64,000 nucleotides of DNA, taken from assembly GCA_021014325.1 (NCBI GenBank), contig CM037474.1, forward strand, positions 2,236,501-2,300,500, in the 5' to 3' direction. Both the position numbers and the translations under genes were made by a program. The first letter of the stretch is position 1; every line of letters begins with the position of its first letter. The notes below the pieces were generated by a model that was not told the DNA's origin, searched no databases, and saw nothing but the letters and a program-made list of their open reading frames with translations. Positions 19,376-30,526 of this stretch are shown here, in pieces. The stretch comes from Plazaster borealis (lineage: Eukaryota > Echinodermata > Asteroidea > Forcipulatida > Labidiasteridae).

Positions 19376-20930
19376 CCGACACTGAATTTACACTTCGTGT
19401 CCTTCTTCCGAAGATACAAACTTAAACAACTGAAGACTCAATCACAGTGTGAGAAAATCAAATACATGGCTGGGAACTGCGAAAGAAAAAACTAAGCACC
19501 AGATGAAACGTCTGCAAAACGAGCAGCTTTGTCGCACGATATATCTTGCAAGCCTCTGGAAAACACACAACCGAAAAAAGTGTAACATTACCAGCGAAAC
19601 ATTCAGTTTTTGTGTTTTGCACTAAATTGACTGTATTTTTGACCGCGTGGGGCGCTTTCAACAGCGGATTTCCAGGTATTATTTTATTTTGACTGCCTGT
19701 ATGTTGTTTTCTTGTAGGCTTATCAATGGCCAAAAAAGTAATAATAATGACAACAATGAAATAAATAGTTTGTTTTACTTGTTAGGCATCACGTAATTTT
19801 GACTCACATGCCCTCGTTAATATCCGTAAACAACAATTTGAATGGCGTCACATTTCAAATAATTATCGGGAGGGGAAGCTTTTATAGTTTGTTCCTAAAT
19901 TTCCATGAGGTTCAATCAAAACGACGTTGAATTTTCCGCTTTTTACTAAAATTCATGTGTGGGATGTACAGAAGTCATATTTTCAAAATGTCGAGTTCTG
20001 GAAGAGTGTCACACGACATTTTATACCATTTTAATGTGAGTTTAGTGACATTTTCTCCCACTTTCGTAGGGACGCTATCTTTTGGTGCATCACAAAAAAA
20101 ACTGAAACGACCTTTATTAGAGCCCCTCTTTAGATGAAACAATCTCCATTAACATCCCTTTTCGCAGTTATATAAACCGGCCATCGCTTCGATAGACGAA
20201 CATACTCCATAATCTGGTTTCAAAGTAATTTTTTATTTAAAAGTTACTTCCGTGTAGGAAACTTTGAAGCGAACTATTTTAAATCATGATGATGCGCCTC
20301 ATATTACGGTTTAACACTTTGGTGCCTGATAGCATTTTCTGCCTACTTCTGTGAAAAACACCGGCAATTTATACTGGTGTTTTATAATTTACTAAGTGCA
20401 ACACAAAAATAAACAAAAAGAATTTGCAAATAATATTTAATTATCGCGTTACAAAAATAGGCTATATTGTGGTTTCTATCAACATGAAGTGAGACTAAAT
20501 AAAATGAGCTTTAGACACTTTAGGCCTATCTGGTTTAAATTCAACTTGAGTTTGATGATTCATAGGTGAATAATTGAACTGTTTGAACATAATTTCGGGC
20601 CCACTGCATGTTGAATTTATATAAAGAAAGCTTCTTCTTTTTTTCGTTTCAAAATTATTACCGTAACTCGACCTTCCAACTGGAATTCTTCAAGCTTTAC
20701 TTAAAAAAACGTGGAAAAATACCGGGTACAGGCTTTAACTTTAAATGGTGTAAAAACACAGCATAAGGAATTGTTTCAAATAAAACAAAACAAAACTAGA
20801 TGTTCAGTTTGTGTGACATCTCAAAAACAAGGTGTTCGAGAGTAATGTCATCAAATTATGAGTGAATGAATTAGTGTCGACAAGTTACCTTAAATCAATC
20901 CAAAGTCTGGTTCAGGAGTTAGATTTTTTC
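19376..20930. other. Region upstream of plexin copy 1
   Basis: Should contain the 5' UTR and promoter of the minus-strand plexin. No promoter motif can be named with confidence. It does not resemble the region upstream of the second plexin. Confidence 0.4.
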
Positions 20931-20934
20931 ATTA

Positions 20935-21830
20935 TAAAAATTTAACTTCCGGTTTGAACTGAAAGTCAAGGTCAAATTGGTTCACACTTTGTGCAGCGTT
21001 TGTTGACTTTTTGTAGACCTTAACAATGATGTAAACATTTTACAAACCAATGTCTGGTTAAGGAGTTATGATTAATTTTAATATTAAACTTCAACTTCAA
21101 CTAAGAATCGAACCGGAAGTGAATGTCAAAAGGGTCACATTTTGTGTAGCGCTTGTTGAAATGTTAAAGACCTTTTTAATGATGTAAAGATTGTAAAAAT
21201 TCATTGTGTGGTACAGGAGTTATGATTTTTTCAAGTAGTAATTTTCATTTTCCGGTTTGAACCGGAATTCAAGGTCGAATGGGTTCAGATTTTGTATACC
21301 TTTTCTTAAGTTGTTACATACTTTCCCAATGATGTATAGATTGTAAAAACCCAATGTGTGGTTTAGAAGTTATGGTTTTTGAAACATTTAATTTTAACTT
21401 CCGGTTTTAACCGGAAGTAAAGGTCAAATGGAGTCATATTTTGTGTATGGTTTTAAGTTGTTAAATACTTTCCAAATAATGTATAGATTGCAAAAATCCA
21501 ATGTGTTGTTTAGAAGTTACGATTTTTGAAACATTAACTTTCAACTTCCGGTTTGAACCCGAAGTCAAAATCAAATGAAGTCACAGTGTGTAGCGTTTGT
21601 TAAGTCTTTGGAGCCCTTTCTGATGAAGTTTAGATGATAAAAATCCAATGTGTGGTTCAGAAGTTCTAATTTTTTTAAGTATTAAATTTCATCTTCTGGT
21701 TTGAACCGAAGGTAAAGGTCAATTGGGGTCACATTCTGTATATCGATTCTAAGATGTCACATACTTTCCCAATGACGAATAGATTGTAAAAATCAAATGA
21801 GTTGTTCAGAAGTTAAGATTTGTGTTAACA
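20935..21830. repeat. Tandem array, ~150-bp unit with the CTTCCGGTTTGAACCGGAAG motif
   Basis: About six diverged units, each running: near-palindrome CTTCCGGTTTGAACCGGAAG, 'aaggtcaaatgg', 'tcacattttgtgtag', 'aatgatgta.agattgtaaaa', 'caatgtgtggtt.agaagtta'. Related units recur at about 54430–55140. Confidence 0.8.
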
Positions 21831-21853
21831 TTTCTTACTTTTGATGAAATGTT

Positions 21854-21889
21854 CGGATCGGACGGAAACTGCACGGCCGGTCCGATCCG
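21854..21889. repeat. Perfect 10-bp hairpin, 16-base loop
   Basis: CGGATCGGAC at 21854–21863 pairs with GTCCGATCCG at 21880–21889. It marks the start of a more GC-rich patch (to about 22430) unlike its surroundings. Confidence 0.7.
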
Positions 21890-24342
21890 ATAAATAGTTT
21901 GGCAACAAGAATATAATTTCACAACCTTGACGAGGGTAAGCTTTTGTTACACAACATTTCCATCTCGCTATAAAGTATGAAAAACAATACATTTTGTCGT
22001 CACGGGGCCGCAAAAATACCTCTTATTATCCGTGTTCTTGTTACGACCGTGCTCGTATCTTCCGTTTTTTAAGACATAGAAACACGCATGGGACAGTTCG
22101 GGACCGGTGAACCTCGTAATTAACCGGCGTCTGGTATCTTCCGAGCTCGTCTTAACGAGAGAGTCGACTGTACAGTAAAAGTAATTGTTAAACAGGACGC
22201 CATCCCAACCCTTTTCCTAGTTAGTGGGAAGTCGAAGGAGTTAGGTCTACCTGTAGGACCTAGGGGAGCATTTGCCAAACGTGACAACATCAGGGTAAGT
22301 TTGAATTGAGGGGCATGTTTTCTATTTGCGCCACTCGTCACGATTTTTTGTCGACAGTGCGATTCACCGTGCACGAATCCGAGTGGACCGTCCACAGCCT
22401 TCCTCTGCAGGCTGATCCATGGTTGTATGTAGGCTAGCAGTTTTACAGCCCGACCCTACAAAACCGCCCGACCCTACAAAACCCCCTGACCCCATTTTTT
22501 TTTTTTTTTTTAAATCATAAAAACGGTATTTTTAATGATCTTTTCAGTCAAATTTGGCTCCCAGATTTTTCAGTTGATATTTTGTCAAAATCCATATGTC
22601 GGAAACAGATGATTGAAGAAAGGTTATTCATGGCAAAACACTGAAAATTCTTCGAATATTAACTTAGGTTGCGAAAATGTCATCTAGGAGTTGAAAGGGT
22701 TTAACAAAACAATTAAAAACATCAAAATCACACAAACCCTTTGTTTTATTGTGATTATGATGATATCTTTATTCTTTATTTTATATTTTGCCATGTCAAA
22801 AAAAACAAAACAAAAAAACAAAAACCGCCCTCCCTCCAAGGCATTCAAGTTTCAACGTACGTATGTGGATATAATTTCTTGAAATAAGAATAAGATCGTG
22901 ACTACATGACACAATTTGAATCTGAGAAACGATTCATGCTTGAATCGTCTCCCATAACTGCGTTGTTTATATACCCCCCCCCCCCCGCACCCTCAATAAA
23001 CACTGGTGGACCTGGTAAATCAAGGACTTCTCTTTGTTCTCCCCATTGTTGAGAATGGTGCCCAAATTCAAACCGAGGACATCTTCAGTTTCAGTCAAAC
23101 CATTCGGATCCGATTTGTTTAAGCCCTCGGATGTTAACGGGTACATATTCACGTTTATGACTGGTGTAAATAATATAAGACTTCACATCAAAGACCACGT
23201 TTTGAGAGCAAGTCTCCATGGATTTGTACACACCAAAACCGAGCACTTCCCCTCAGAAGAGGACATTATACAAGTATACAAATCGGAATCCCATTCCAAG
23301 CATCACCCCTCCCCAAACTTCTCCAACCAAGGACCTTCCTCCCACCACACTTTTTCAACAATGTGAACCCTACTGATCCCTCTGTCGATAGGAATGGTAG
23401 ATTGTCCATTTTGTTGTAAGTTGTTAGTTTAACAGCTTTCTTATGACAAGCCCCTTCACAAAACCAGGATTCTAAATGTCTTTAATTTAAGTAACTTGAT
23501 CATTGTAACAAATATTTTAAACGACGCATAAACTGAAAGGCTTTTTTTTTCATTTTGATATTCAGCTTTAGAGTTATTTTGTGTTTCAAAGTCGACACTG
23601 ACGAAACTCTTTAAACAAAGTCAGTCTATAATATTGGTGTGATTGGTCTCATTTACATCTAGTCTCACTCGCTCTCTTTCTCTAGAAGGAAATGCAGACC
23701 GGTTTTGTTACTTGACACTTGCCACTGAAAGTCAACGCTTTCGCTTTCGTGTTTCCTGTTTGTTTGCAAATCGACCAGCTTTGTTGTAAATTATACAAAC
23801 AGTACCAGAACTTGACTTCAGCTAGATCTAGGTACAAGGTGATTGGGAACTCAGCAAACCGCATACAATTTCCAAGGGATCTTCAATTTCTTTGGAAAAA
23901 AAGTAGGCTACAACAAGAATGTGGAAGGAAATAGAGAGAGGGGAAGGAAACAAGTCGCATAAGTGGGTGTGCCTTCATATTCACTACCTTATGGAGCCGA
24001 GAACAAAACAGAAAAGGGAAAACAAAAGGTCTCCATCGAAGTTGCAAGAAAATGATGAAAGAAAAAACACCCTTGTTGTACAAATTCGTGTGCTTTCAGA
24101 TAGGAATAAAAACTTCTTGCAAGAAGTTTTTATTATTTTAGTGAGAAATTACCTCTTTCTCAAAAACTACGTTATACTTCAGAGGGAGTCGTTCCCTACA
24201 ATGTTTTATACTATCAACAGCTCTCTGTTGCTTGTTACCAAGTAAGTTTTTCACACACACACAAAATAATCCTGTTGGGGCCGTTGGTACTGGCCGCCCA
24301 GCGACTACAGTCTCCAAAGGGTTCAATTATATTTTTGATAAG
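21890..24342. other. Intergenic stretch
   Basis: A GC-richer patch to ~22430 has an unrecognised 91-codon minus-strand open frame (22120–22395). Near 22444–22490 there is a short tandem 'cccgaccctacaaaac'. Poly-T near 22494–22511, poly-C near 22974–22986. An unrecognised 110-codon plus frame lies at 23034–23366. No gene can be supported. Confidence 0.45.
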
Positions 24343-24722
24343 AATAGACCGTGCAAGTCTCGCGCGTATTCGAACATTTTTGGGACCACTTTGGTCCCAC
24401 GTACGATGCTTTAACTAGTCCAGCGTTTGGACCGTTTTCGTATAGCTAACTACGCGCAGCGCTCAGCAGTACGCCCTCAACGTCACGTCAAGACACAGTC
24501 CAAAAGATGAGCCCAGATTTTTGCCGGGTCTCTGAATTGGCGGGCAAAGCGCCCTCAACGCGGAGGGTTTCCGTGTGATCGGGAGAGCTATTAATGATCG
24601 GGAGAGCTATTTAATAAAGAACGTCCAGAATCTGGACTATGCTTTAACGCGTGAAGGAAACAAACTCACGCGCTTTAACGGGTCCCAATGTTCGAATACG
24701 CACGAGACTTGCACAGTCTATT
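24343..24722. mobile_element. Non-autonomous inverted-repeat element (~380 bp)
   Basis: Left arm from AATAGACCGTGCAAGTCTCG (24343) to about 24387, right arm 24681–24722 as its reverse complement with few changes. A second fragment of the family is at 1975–2064. No coding content. Confidence 0.75.
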
Positions 24723-25800
24723 AGACTCAAGTTGTAATGCCCACAAGCATGTATACTATCATTTCTCATTCCATCAATTACATTACATGTAGTGGGGCAA
24801 TCTGTGAGGGCGTTAAACTTGAAAAATGTGCAAAGGGGGTCACAGCAGGTATATTTTCAGCTTACTTATTAGTGTACAAATGAACGACACGTTAAAAGTC
24901 TGTACATGCAAAGTGTAGTGGGTCCTGTGTATAAAAAGTGTATAAATAGACTTACCTTTAGAATCAGTGAATTGGAGATCAAACAACTCCTGGAAGTTGC
25001 AGTGCAGCTTTGTGGAGAACGGAGCTTTCCTTCTGGTTTTATACCACTCCAAAAATACAGGGGCGGATGTTCCATGGTGTTTATGGAGCAGTCAACATGT
25101 GCCATTGATGATTGGAGGTTAAAAGTCGACTGTTTCCTTTAGACACTTTATACTTGGGAGTGTGTATGTTCATGGTACTAATAGGGAAACAATGCTTGTT
25201 TACAGAGTTCATGGTGTTTTCTGGGGAAAATGTGATTTGATACCTGTTTAACAAATCGTCGCTCGTACCACGAAGTGATCCTATCTGTACAAAGTTTTGC
25301 AAATCATTTGTTTATACAAATTATACTCAATACTGTTAACATTTTCAGCAAGTTTCATTCCTTATACGTAATGGTTTCGTAATTACACTAATTAATATGA
25401 ACGACGTATCACTAGATTTGCCATTTTATAATTTCACGAAGTGACCTATCTAGTTACATTATGTACAGTTAAAAGTGTGCACATCAAAGAACAAAATTAT
25501 GTTTGAGATGCATAATTTATCTTTAAACCACTCGCTAGCGCAACTGTGCAATGAGAGACTTTCTGCCAAAGTAAACATTCCCTGGAAAATGGATGTGGTT
25601 TGCTGAGTGCCCTTGTACCTCAGCTGGTACAACAAATTCTCGACCTAGCTAAAGTTAAGTTCGTGTGATGTTCTATGATTGAAAACACATCTGGTTTATT
25701 TGGTGATTGCCTGCGAATATATACAGGAAAGGGAAACAGTGTGGATGATGTATTGAGCTATATCCCTCCCCCGCCCGATACCAACCGGTACCAGCCCCCA
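24723..25800. other. Intergenic stretch
   Basis: Nothing recognised. Confidence 0.4.
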
Positions 25801-26029
25801 CAGGGGCGGATCCAGGATTTTCCAAACGGGGGGGGGGGCGTGAAAATATACCAAGCAGCGAAATAATAAATGAAGTTTGTTGCGCCTGCCTAACACAAAG
25901 CTTCCCCATTTCTCCCTCCCCTTCTCTCTCTCTCCCTCTTTTTTTCTTTTCTCCCTCTTTTTTTTTTTTTTTTAATATGAAAAAGGGGGCGTGCGCCCCC
26001 CACGCCCCCCCCCCCTGGATCCGCGCCTG
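25801..26029. mobile_element. Non-autonomous DNA element with CAGGGGCGGATCCAGG ends
   Basis: Left end CAGGGGCGGATCCAGG at 25801–25816; right end CCTGGATCCGCGCCTG at 26014–26029, 15 of 16 bases complementary. Followed inward by G-runs on the left and C-runs on the right, with a pyrimidine-rich middle. Ends starting CAGGG recall hAT-type elements, but I see no clear target duplication. Confidence 0.7.
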
Positions 26030-27200
26030 CCTGCCTACGATTTGTTTGGTTTTCATAATATGTAAAACATCGTTAGTATACAAACCTGTAAACTAATTGA
26101 GCAAGTTTGATAAATGCACGAATGTATGCTTCACTACATCAACTAATAATAGGCCTATTGTATATAGATCTCTACGTCTTGCACTTCCTGCAAAATTTGT
26201 GTTCTTATATTATATAAATCCCCGCCCTCCCCACCCCGACTGTATTTACACCACTTGGTACAAACTTCAACAACATCAATTTTACCTATTGTGCATTCAA
26301 ATTATGTTTTGTCGTTAATATTTGGGGCAGTTGTGACAAGCCTAACCCTCGATCCTTCCAACAGTCATAACACGTTAGACCGGAACGTGACCAAAAAGAC
26401 CTAGGAGTATTGTGGGTGCAATATTCGTGACCCTCAATCCTCCCGATGGTTGTAGACCAAAGGTTTATTTTGGACGATTTAAATTTTAGCACAAGGTCCA
26501 TCATAGCTCTTTAATTTGTAGGTTTACTAAGGAGGGATATTGACTATGGCGGCCCTGAAGGGACATTGAGCAAAAATATTGAAGTAAATATTCATCACAA
26601 ATCTCACGAATTGGACTCCAAGTCGTGAATAACGACGCCAACAATCTGAAATGGTTTTGAGTACATCACAGTCGGTGAGGAAATTCATAAGTGCAACTGT
26701 TTTTTTAACCCATTGAAGTAAACATCGTTTCCAGTACTGCAATATTTAAAGTTTTGGCGCCAAACTTATCTGAGGACACTGTAATATAAAGAGGAAACAA
26801 AGCGTCAACCCTAAAAATTGACACCCTTAATTGGGTTTCTTGTAACCTGTTTTCTTAGTTGGGTTAATGGGAATTACAAGTATTTTTGAATTTTTGTGTT
26901 CCCTTCAGAACTTGAATATAAAATGAAATTGTTACTTGATATAACGTTCGCGTTGTTGTTTTGCAAGTAGACATGTATTAGCGGTATAGACTTAATTTAT
27001 TTAATTTGTCTACTTGGAGACAATTTATTGCAAGTGTGTGTGTGTGTGTAAATAAATTTTGAAGTTGTTTCACCTATTAATCGTAAACAAAGCCCACTAT
27101 GTGCTCAACACCCTCCCCCGGTTCCTGTAAGTCACCCAAAACGCCCAGTCCTGATATTATAGAAAGTCCCGAGGTGTGAATGACAAAAGAGTTTATAAAA
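26030..27200. other. Intergenic stretch
   Basis: Only a GT microsatellite near 27036–27049 stands out. Confidence 0.4.
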
Positions 27201-27242
27201 TAATCTCAATTATGGAATTCTACTCCAGGCTAATTGAACTGA

Positions 27243-28080
27243 TTGGTTATGGTGCATATACAGCACCATAACATTTGGCTGTTTGCATATCACATCCCAG
27301 GGGTGCGTACACTCAGGCAGACTATTTGTCCCGTTCATTTTAATGATCACCTGGAATGTCAGCTAAACCCGGGTTGGTTTCAAATCATTGATGAAAAACT
27401 GTTAAAACCATTCGCATCATGGGTTCCTGACCCAGAGGCAATAGCATGTGATGCTTTCTCATTTTCATGGTCGAATGAGACATGCTTTCCCACCGTTTTC
27501 CGTCATTTACAAGGTACTTCTAAAAATAGAAGAGGATGGCACGATGGGAATAGTAATATTCCCACTTTGGACAACCCAACACTGGTTTCCACGGCTCTGC
27601 GGTTACTAATGGCAGCTCCACTAGTCCTACCGAAAAATGGCGGACTACTTCATCTACCGTATGCTCCAGAAAGCAAACACCCCTTGGAGGGGCAAGTCAA
27701 GGTTTGTGCAGCACTCTTATCCGGCAATCCCTTATTATCAACATTATCCTCCATGCATGGAGACAGAGTACAAAACTTCAATACGCATCTGCCATCAAAG
27801 AAATGGCTGCACTTCTGTTCTCAACGATCAACTGATCCAGTTCAAGCAACTTTGACTGTATGCCTTGATTTCCTCACCAAGTTAGTACAGAATGGTGCAG
27901 AATATAGCTCTATGAACACTGCACGCAGTGCAATCTCAGCTCTGCTCTGGTCAAACAGTGACAGGATAGCCAAGTTCGGCAATCACCCCTTTTAGTTAAC
28001 CGCTTTATGCGTGGGGTATACAACATCAAGCCGCAGACAACCTCGTCCCCATGGTTTACTTGATTTCCAACCATGTTTAC
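27243..28080 (+). mobile_element. DIRS-like retroelement remnant (RNase H end and start of tyrosine recombinase)
   Basis: Open frame 27243–27995 starts inside an RNase H-type tail (HNIWLFAYHIPGV, ..NPGWF..I.., WVPDPEAIACDAFSFSW), continues with the linker (LLMAAPLVLPKNGGLL, KHPLEGQ) and ends in the N-terminal helical region typical of tyrosine recombinases (AISALLWSN). After a stop near 27993 the text resumes in another frame (LLVNRFMRGVYNIKP), a frameshift. Catalytic recombinase residues and the upstream reverse transcriptase are not seen, so this is a dead fragment. Confidence 0.75.
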
Positions 28081-30403
28081 AATAGTAAACCTTGGCAGGG
28101 AAACTCCTTACTTGGACCCTGATTGGACAACGACTGGTGTACAAAAGTCTAACGTAAACATGTTAAGTTGTACTCATTCAGTATTCACCATGTTCACAGC
28201 CAGACTGTTCTAATTTGCATATATACGTATCCAACAAATTTGGATATGCAAATGATCCAATACCAGGGTGAGAGAGCGGTCAACCTCGTACTGCTCGACG
28301 CACCTTGGGGACGAGGTTGAGCCGCAGATGCCTCGATATTAACAATGTCGGCGTTACTGTTACGCCACATGGAACCTCTATCCTCCATACCACTATAAAC
28401 TATTGTGCTTATGTGCACTCTACTGGACAAAGAGCTCAGACGCTAGCTATGTACGATTTGGGAAATATGACAGTCGTGAATAAAGCAGTTCACACCAAGA
28501 CTACTGACCTATAACAAAAACCTGTAAGCCAGGCGAAAGTCGACCAGTTGTCGTTCTGTCGGCATACCCGCTTGACAATTATGTCTCAAGTTTTTCGCCT
28601 TTAAAAAAAGAGCAAAGGGTTTATATGGAAAACATGTGTATCTGGAAATAAGCTAAATAAAGTGAAAGGTGATGAGGTGGTTCATTTTTAGGTGAAAAGA
28701 CTAAGTAAGAGATAGCTCTGTGAAACATGTTTGAATACATCAATGTTTTTTTGTTGGCCGCAAAAATGGTGCATTTGGAGTTACAACAATCTGCAATTTA
28801 ACATTATTCCTAGAATTTGCAAGTTACTTCTTGGCAAACGAATTGTATTGGCATAACGGATATATCGAGACAAACGTTATTTTGATAGCTCAAACACAGC
28901 ATAGGCCTATACGCCGTTCAGATTAGTCCGATACTTCGGTTTAATAATTAAAAAGAGCGCCCTCAAATTTGCTTGAGACGAGAGCAAAACATCAACAAAT
29001 AATTATAACATCAGCAGATGACACGGGGAACATTGACAGTAATAAATTAATAAAACAAATCTAACAACTTTTGTTTCGATTACAGTGCTTATAATTATCC
29101 ATGTCATAAAGCTTTTTAAAATAGTTTTCTTAAAGTTACACCTACATCAATTACGCTTTGATGAAATCTTAAGCTTGAAACATTGTTACTTCGGACTTTA
29201 CACTTGATTGTTATCTATTAAATAATAAAAGGACATCACTCACAGCAAAAAGAGGGGTTTAAATGCTAAACTTGTTTGTCAATGGACAATATTTATACGT
29301 GAATAGGGATACCTGCAAAGTTGTTGCTCATTTGCTAGTGTATGAAACCATTGTTACTCTATAACATGTAAATTAAACTTGTGATATTTAAAAACTACTT
29401 GACCCACTTGTTTCTTATTGGTTACTGGTGACCGTTCAAAACTGACCGTCAATTTTGTGTAATTAGATGAATGTTGTACCTTAGGCCTACGGAATATGTA
29501 CGTTAAAATAATATTTTTTCTAAAATAAACAGGGCCTACAAAATATTAAAACCCATAGGCTGGGTCAAGATAACCATGGGATGACCATGGGTGTGTTCTT
29601 TACGTGTATTGTAACAAAAGAGGCCCTCAGTGTTTAATTTGAACGGCAATAAGTCGAAATCATTGCCCAATAGGCCTAAACGAAAAAGAAAACAAAAACT
29701 TGCAACAAATTCATGTGCGCTTCGATGAGTAAATTATTTTGATGTCATCATTGAAAATAGTAGTAGAAATTCAATTTACATGCAGGTCATAGTGTAGGCT
29801 TGAATGCCTATATAAATGAAATAGAATGACTGGTTGAAGCCTGAATGAGATAAACGGAATCATGTGTGCACGAAAACGAATTGAACGCAGTAATTACGGC
29901 TGCCAGCTAAAAAACCTAGTTTGGGATTGGGGTAAACGCCTAGTTCGAGAGAGGGCGGTACAACTTTTTTATGTTCTGATTTTATGAAATCTTTTGTAAG
30001 AAAATTATACCATGTGATTTTAGCTCTCTGGTAGCGTTCACTCCCCTATTTTTGTTACGGAACAAAGACTGGAATTTCTTTCATGTCATTGGGTTAACTG
30101 CAATAAAATGTGAGAACCCGTTTGGATTATGGGAGCGTATCCCCCGTGATGAACCCTGACGTCATCCAGTCACGAGGAAAAGGGCAAAGTTCACTGACCT
30201 TTTGAGATGTAGGAAGTTCAACCCAATGCTAAAGTGTGTGTGTATACAGAGGTTGCAACAAACACAGATATTTTACTCGTTTTTTTCCGTCAAATATCTA
30301 AGCTTTAGCACGGTTTTCCTAACATTTCCAGACATTGGTGGGTTAGTCCTCGGGTGCACACTCCGAAGAATTTATGCACGGTCGAGAATAAAGGCGCACG
30401 AAA
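28081..30403. other. Intergenic stretch upstream of ARL8
   Basis: 28081–28500 may hold further debris of the DIRS-like element. The rest is unrecognised; the ARL8 promoter and 5' UTR must lie toward the right end. Confidence 0.4.
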
Positions 30404-30526
30404 ATGATAGCGGCAATAAACAGATTTCTGGACTGGCTGAAAAGCCTGTTTTGGAAGGAGGAGATGGAGCTGACGTTAGTTGGGCTGCAGTACTCGGGCA
30501 AGACAACGTTCGTTAATGTGATATCG
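30404..30526 (+). CDS. ARL8: ARL8 exon 1 (amphipathic helix and P-loop)
   Basis: 41 codons. [19 protein letters not shown] forms the membrane-binding helix and entry strand; GLQYSGKT is the P-loop. Donor GTGAGT. Confidence 0.96.

Noticed and set aside
23034..23366. 110-codon plus-strand frame.
   Set aside because: No recognisable domain, low-complexity His/Ser/Pro tail, no splice or neighbour support.
27637..27855. Second plus-strand frame inside the DIRS remnant.
   Set aside because: Shadow of the longer frame that carries the element's recognisable residues.
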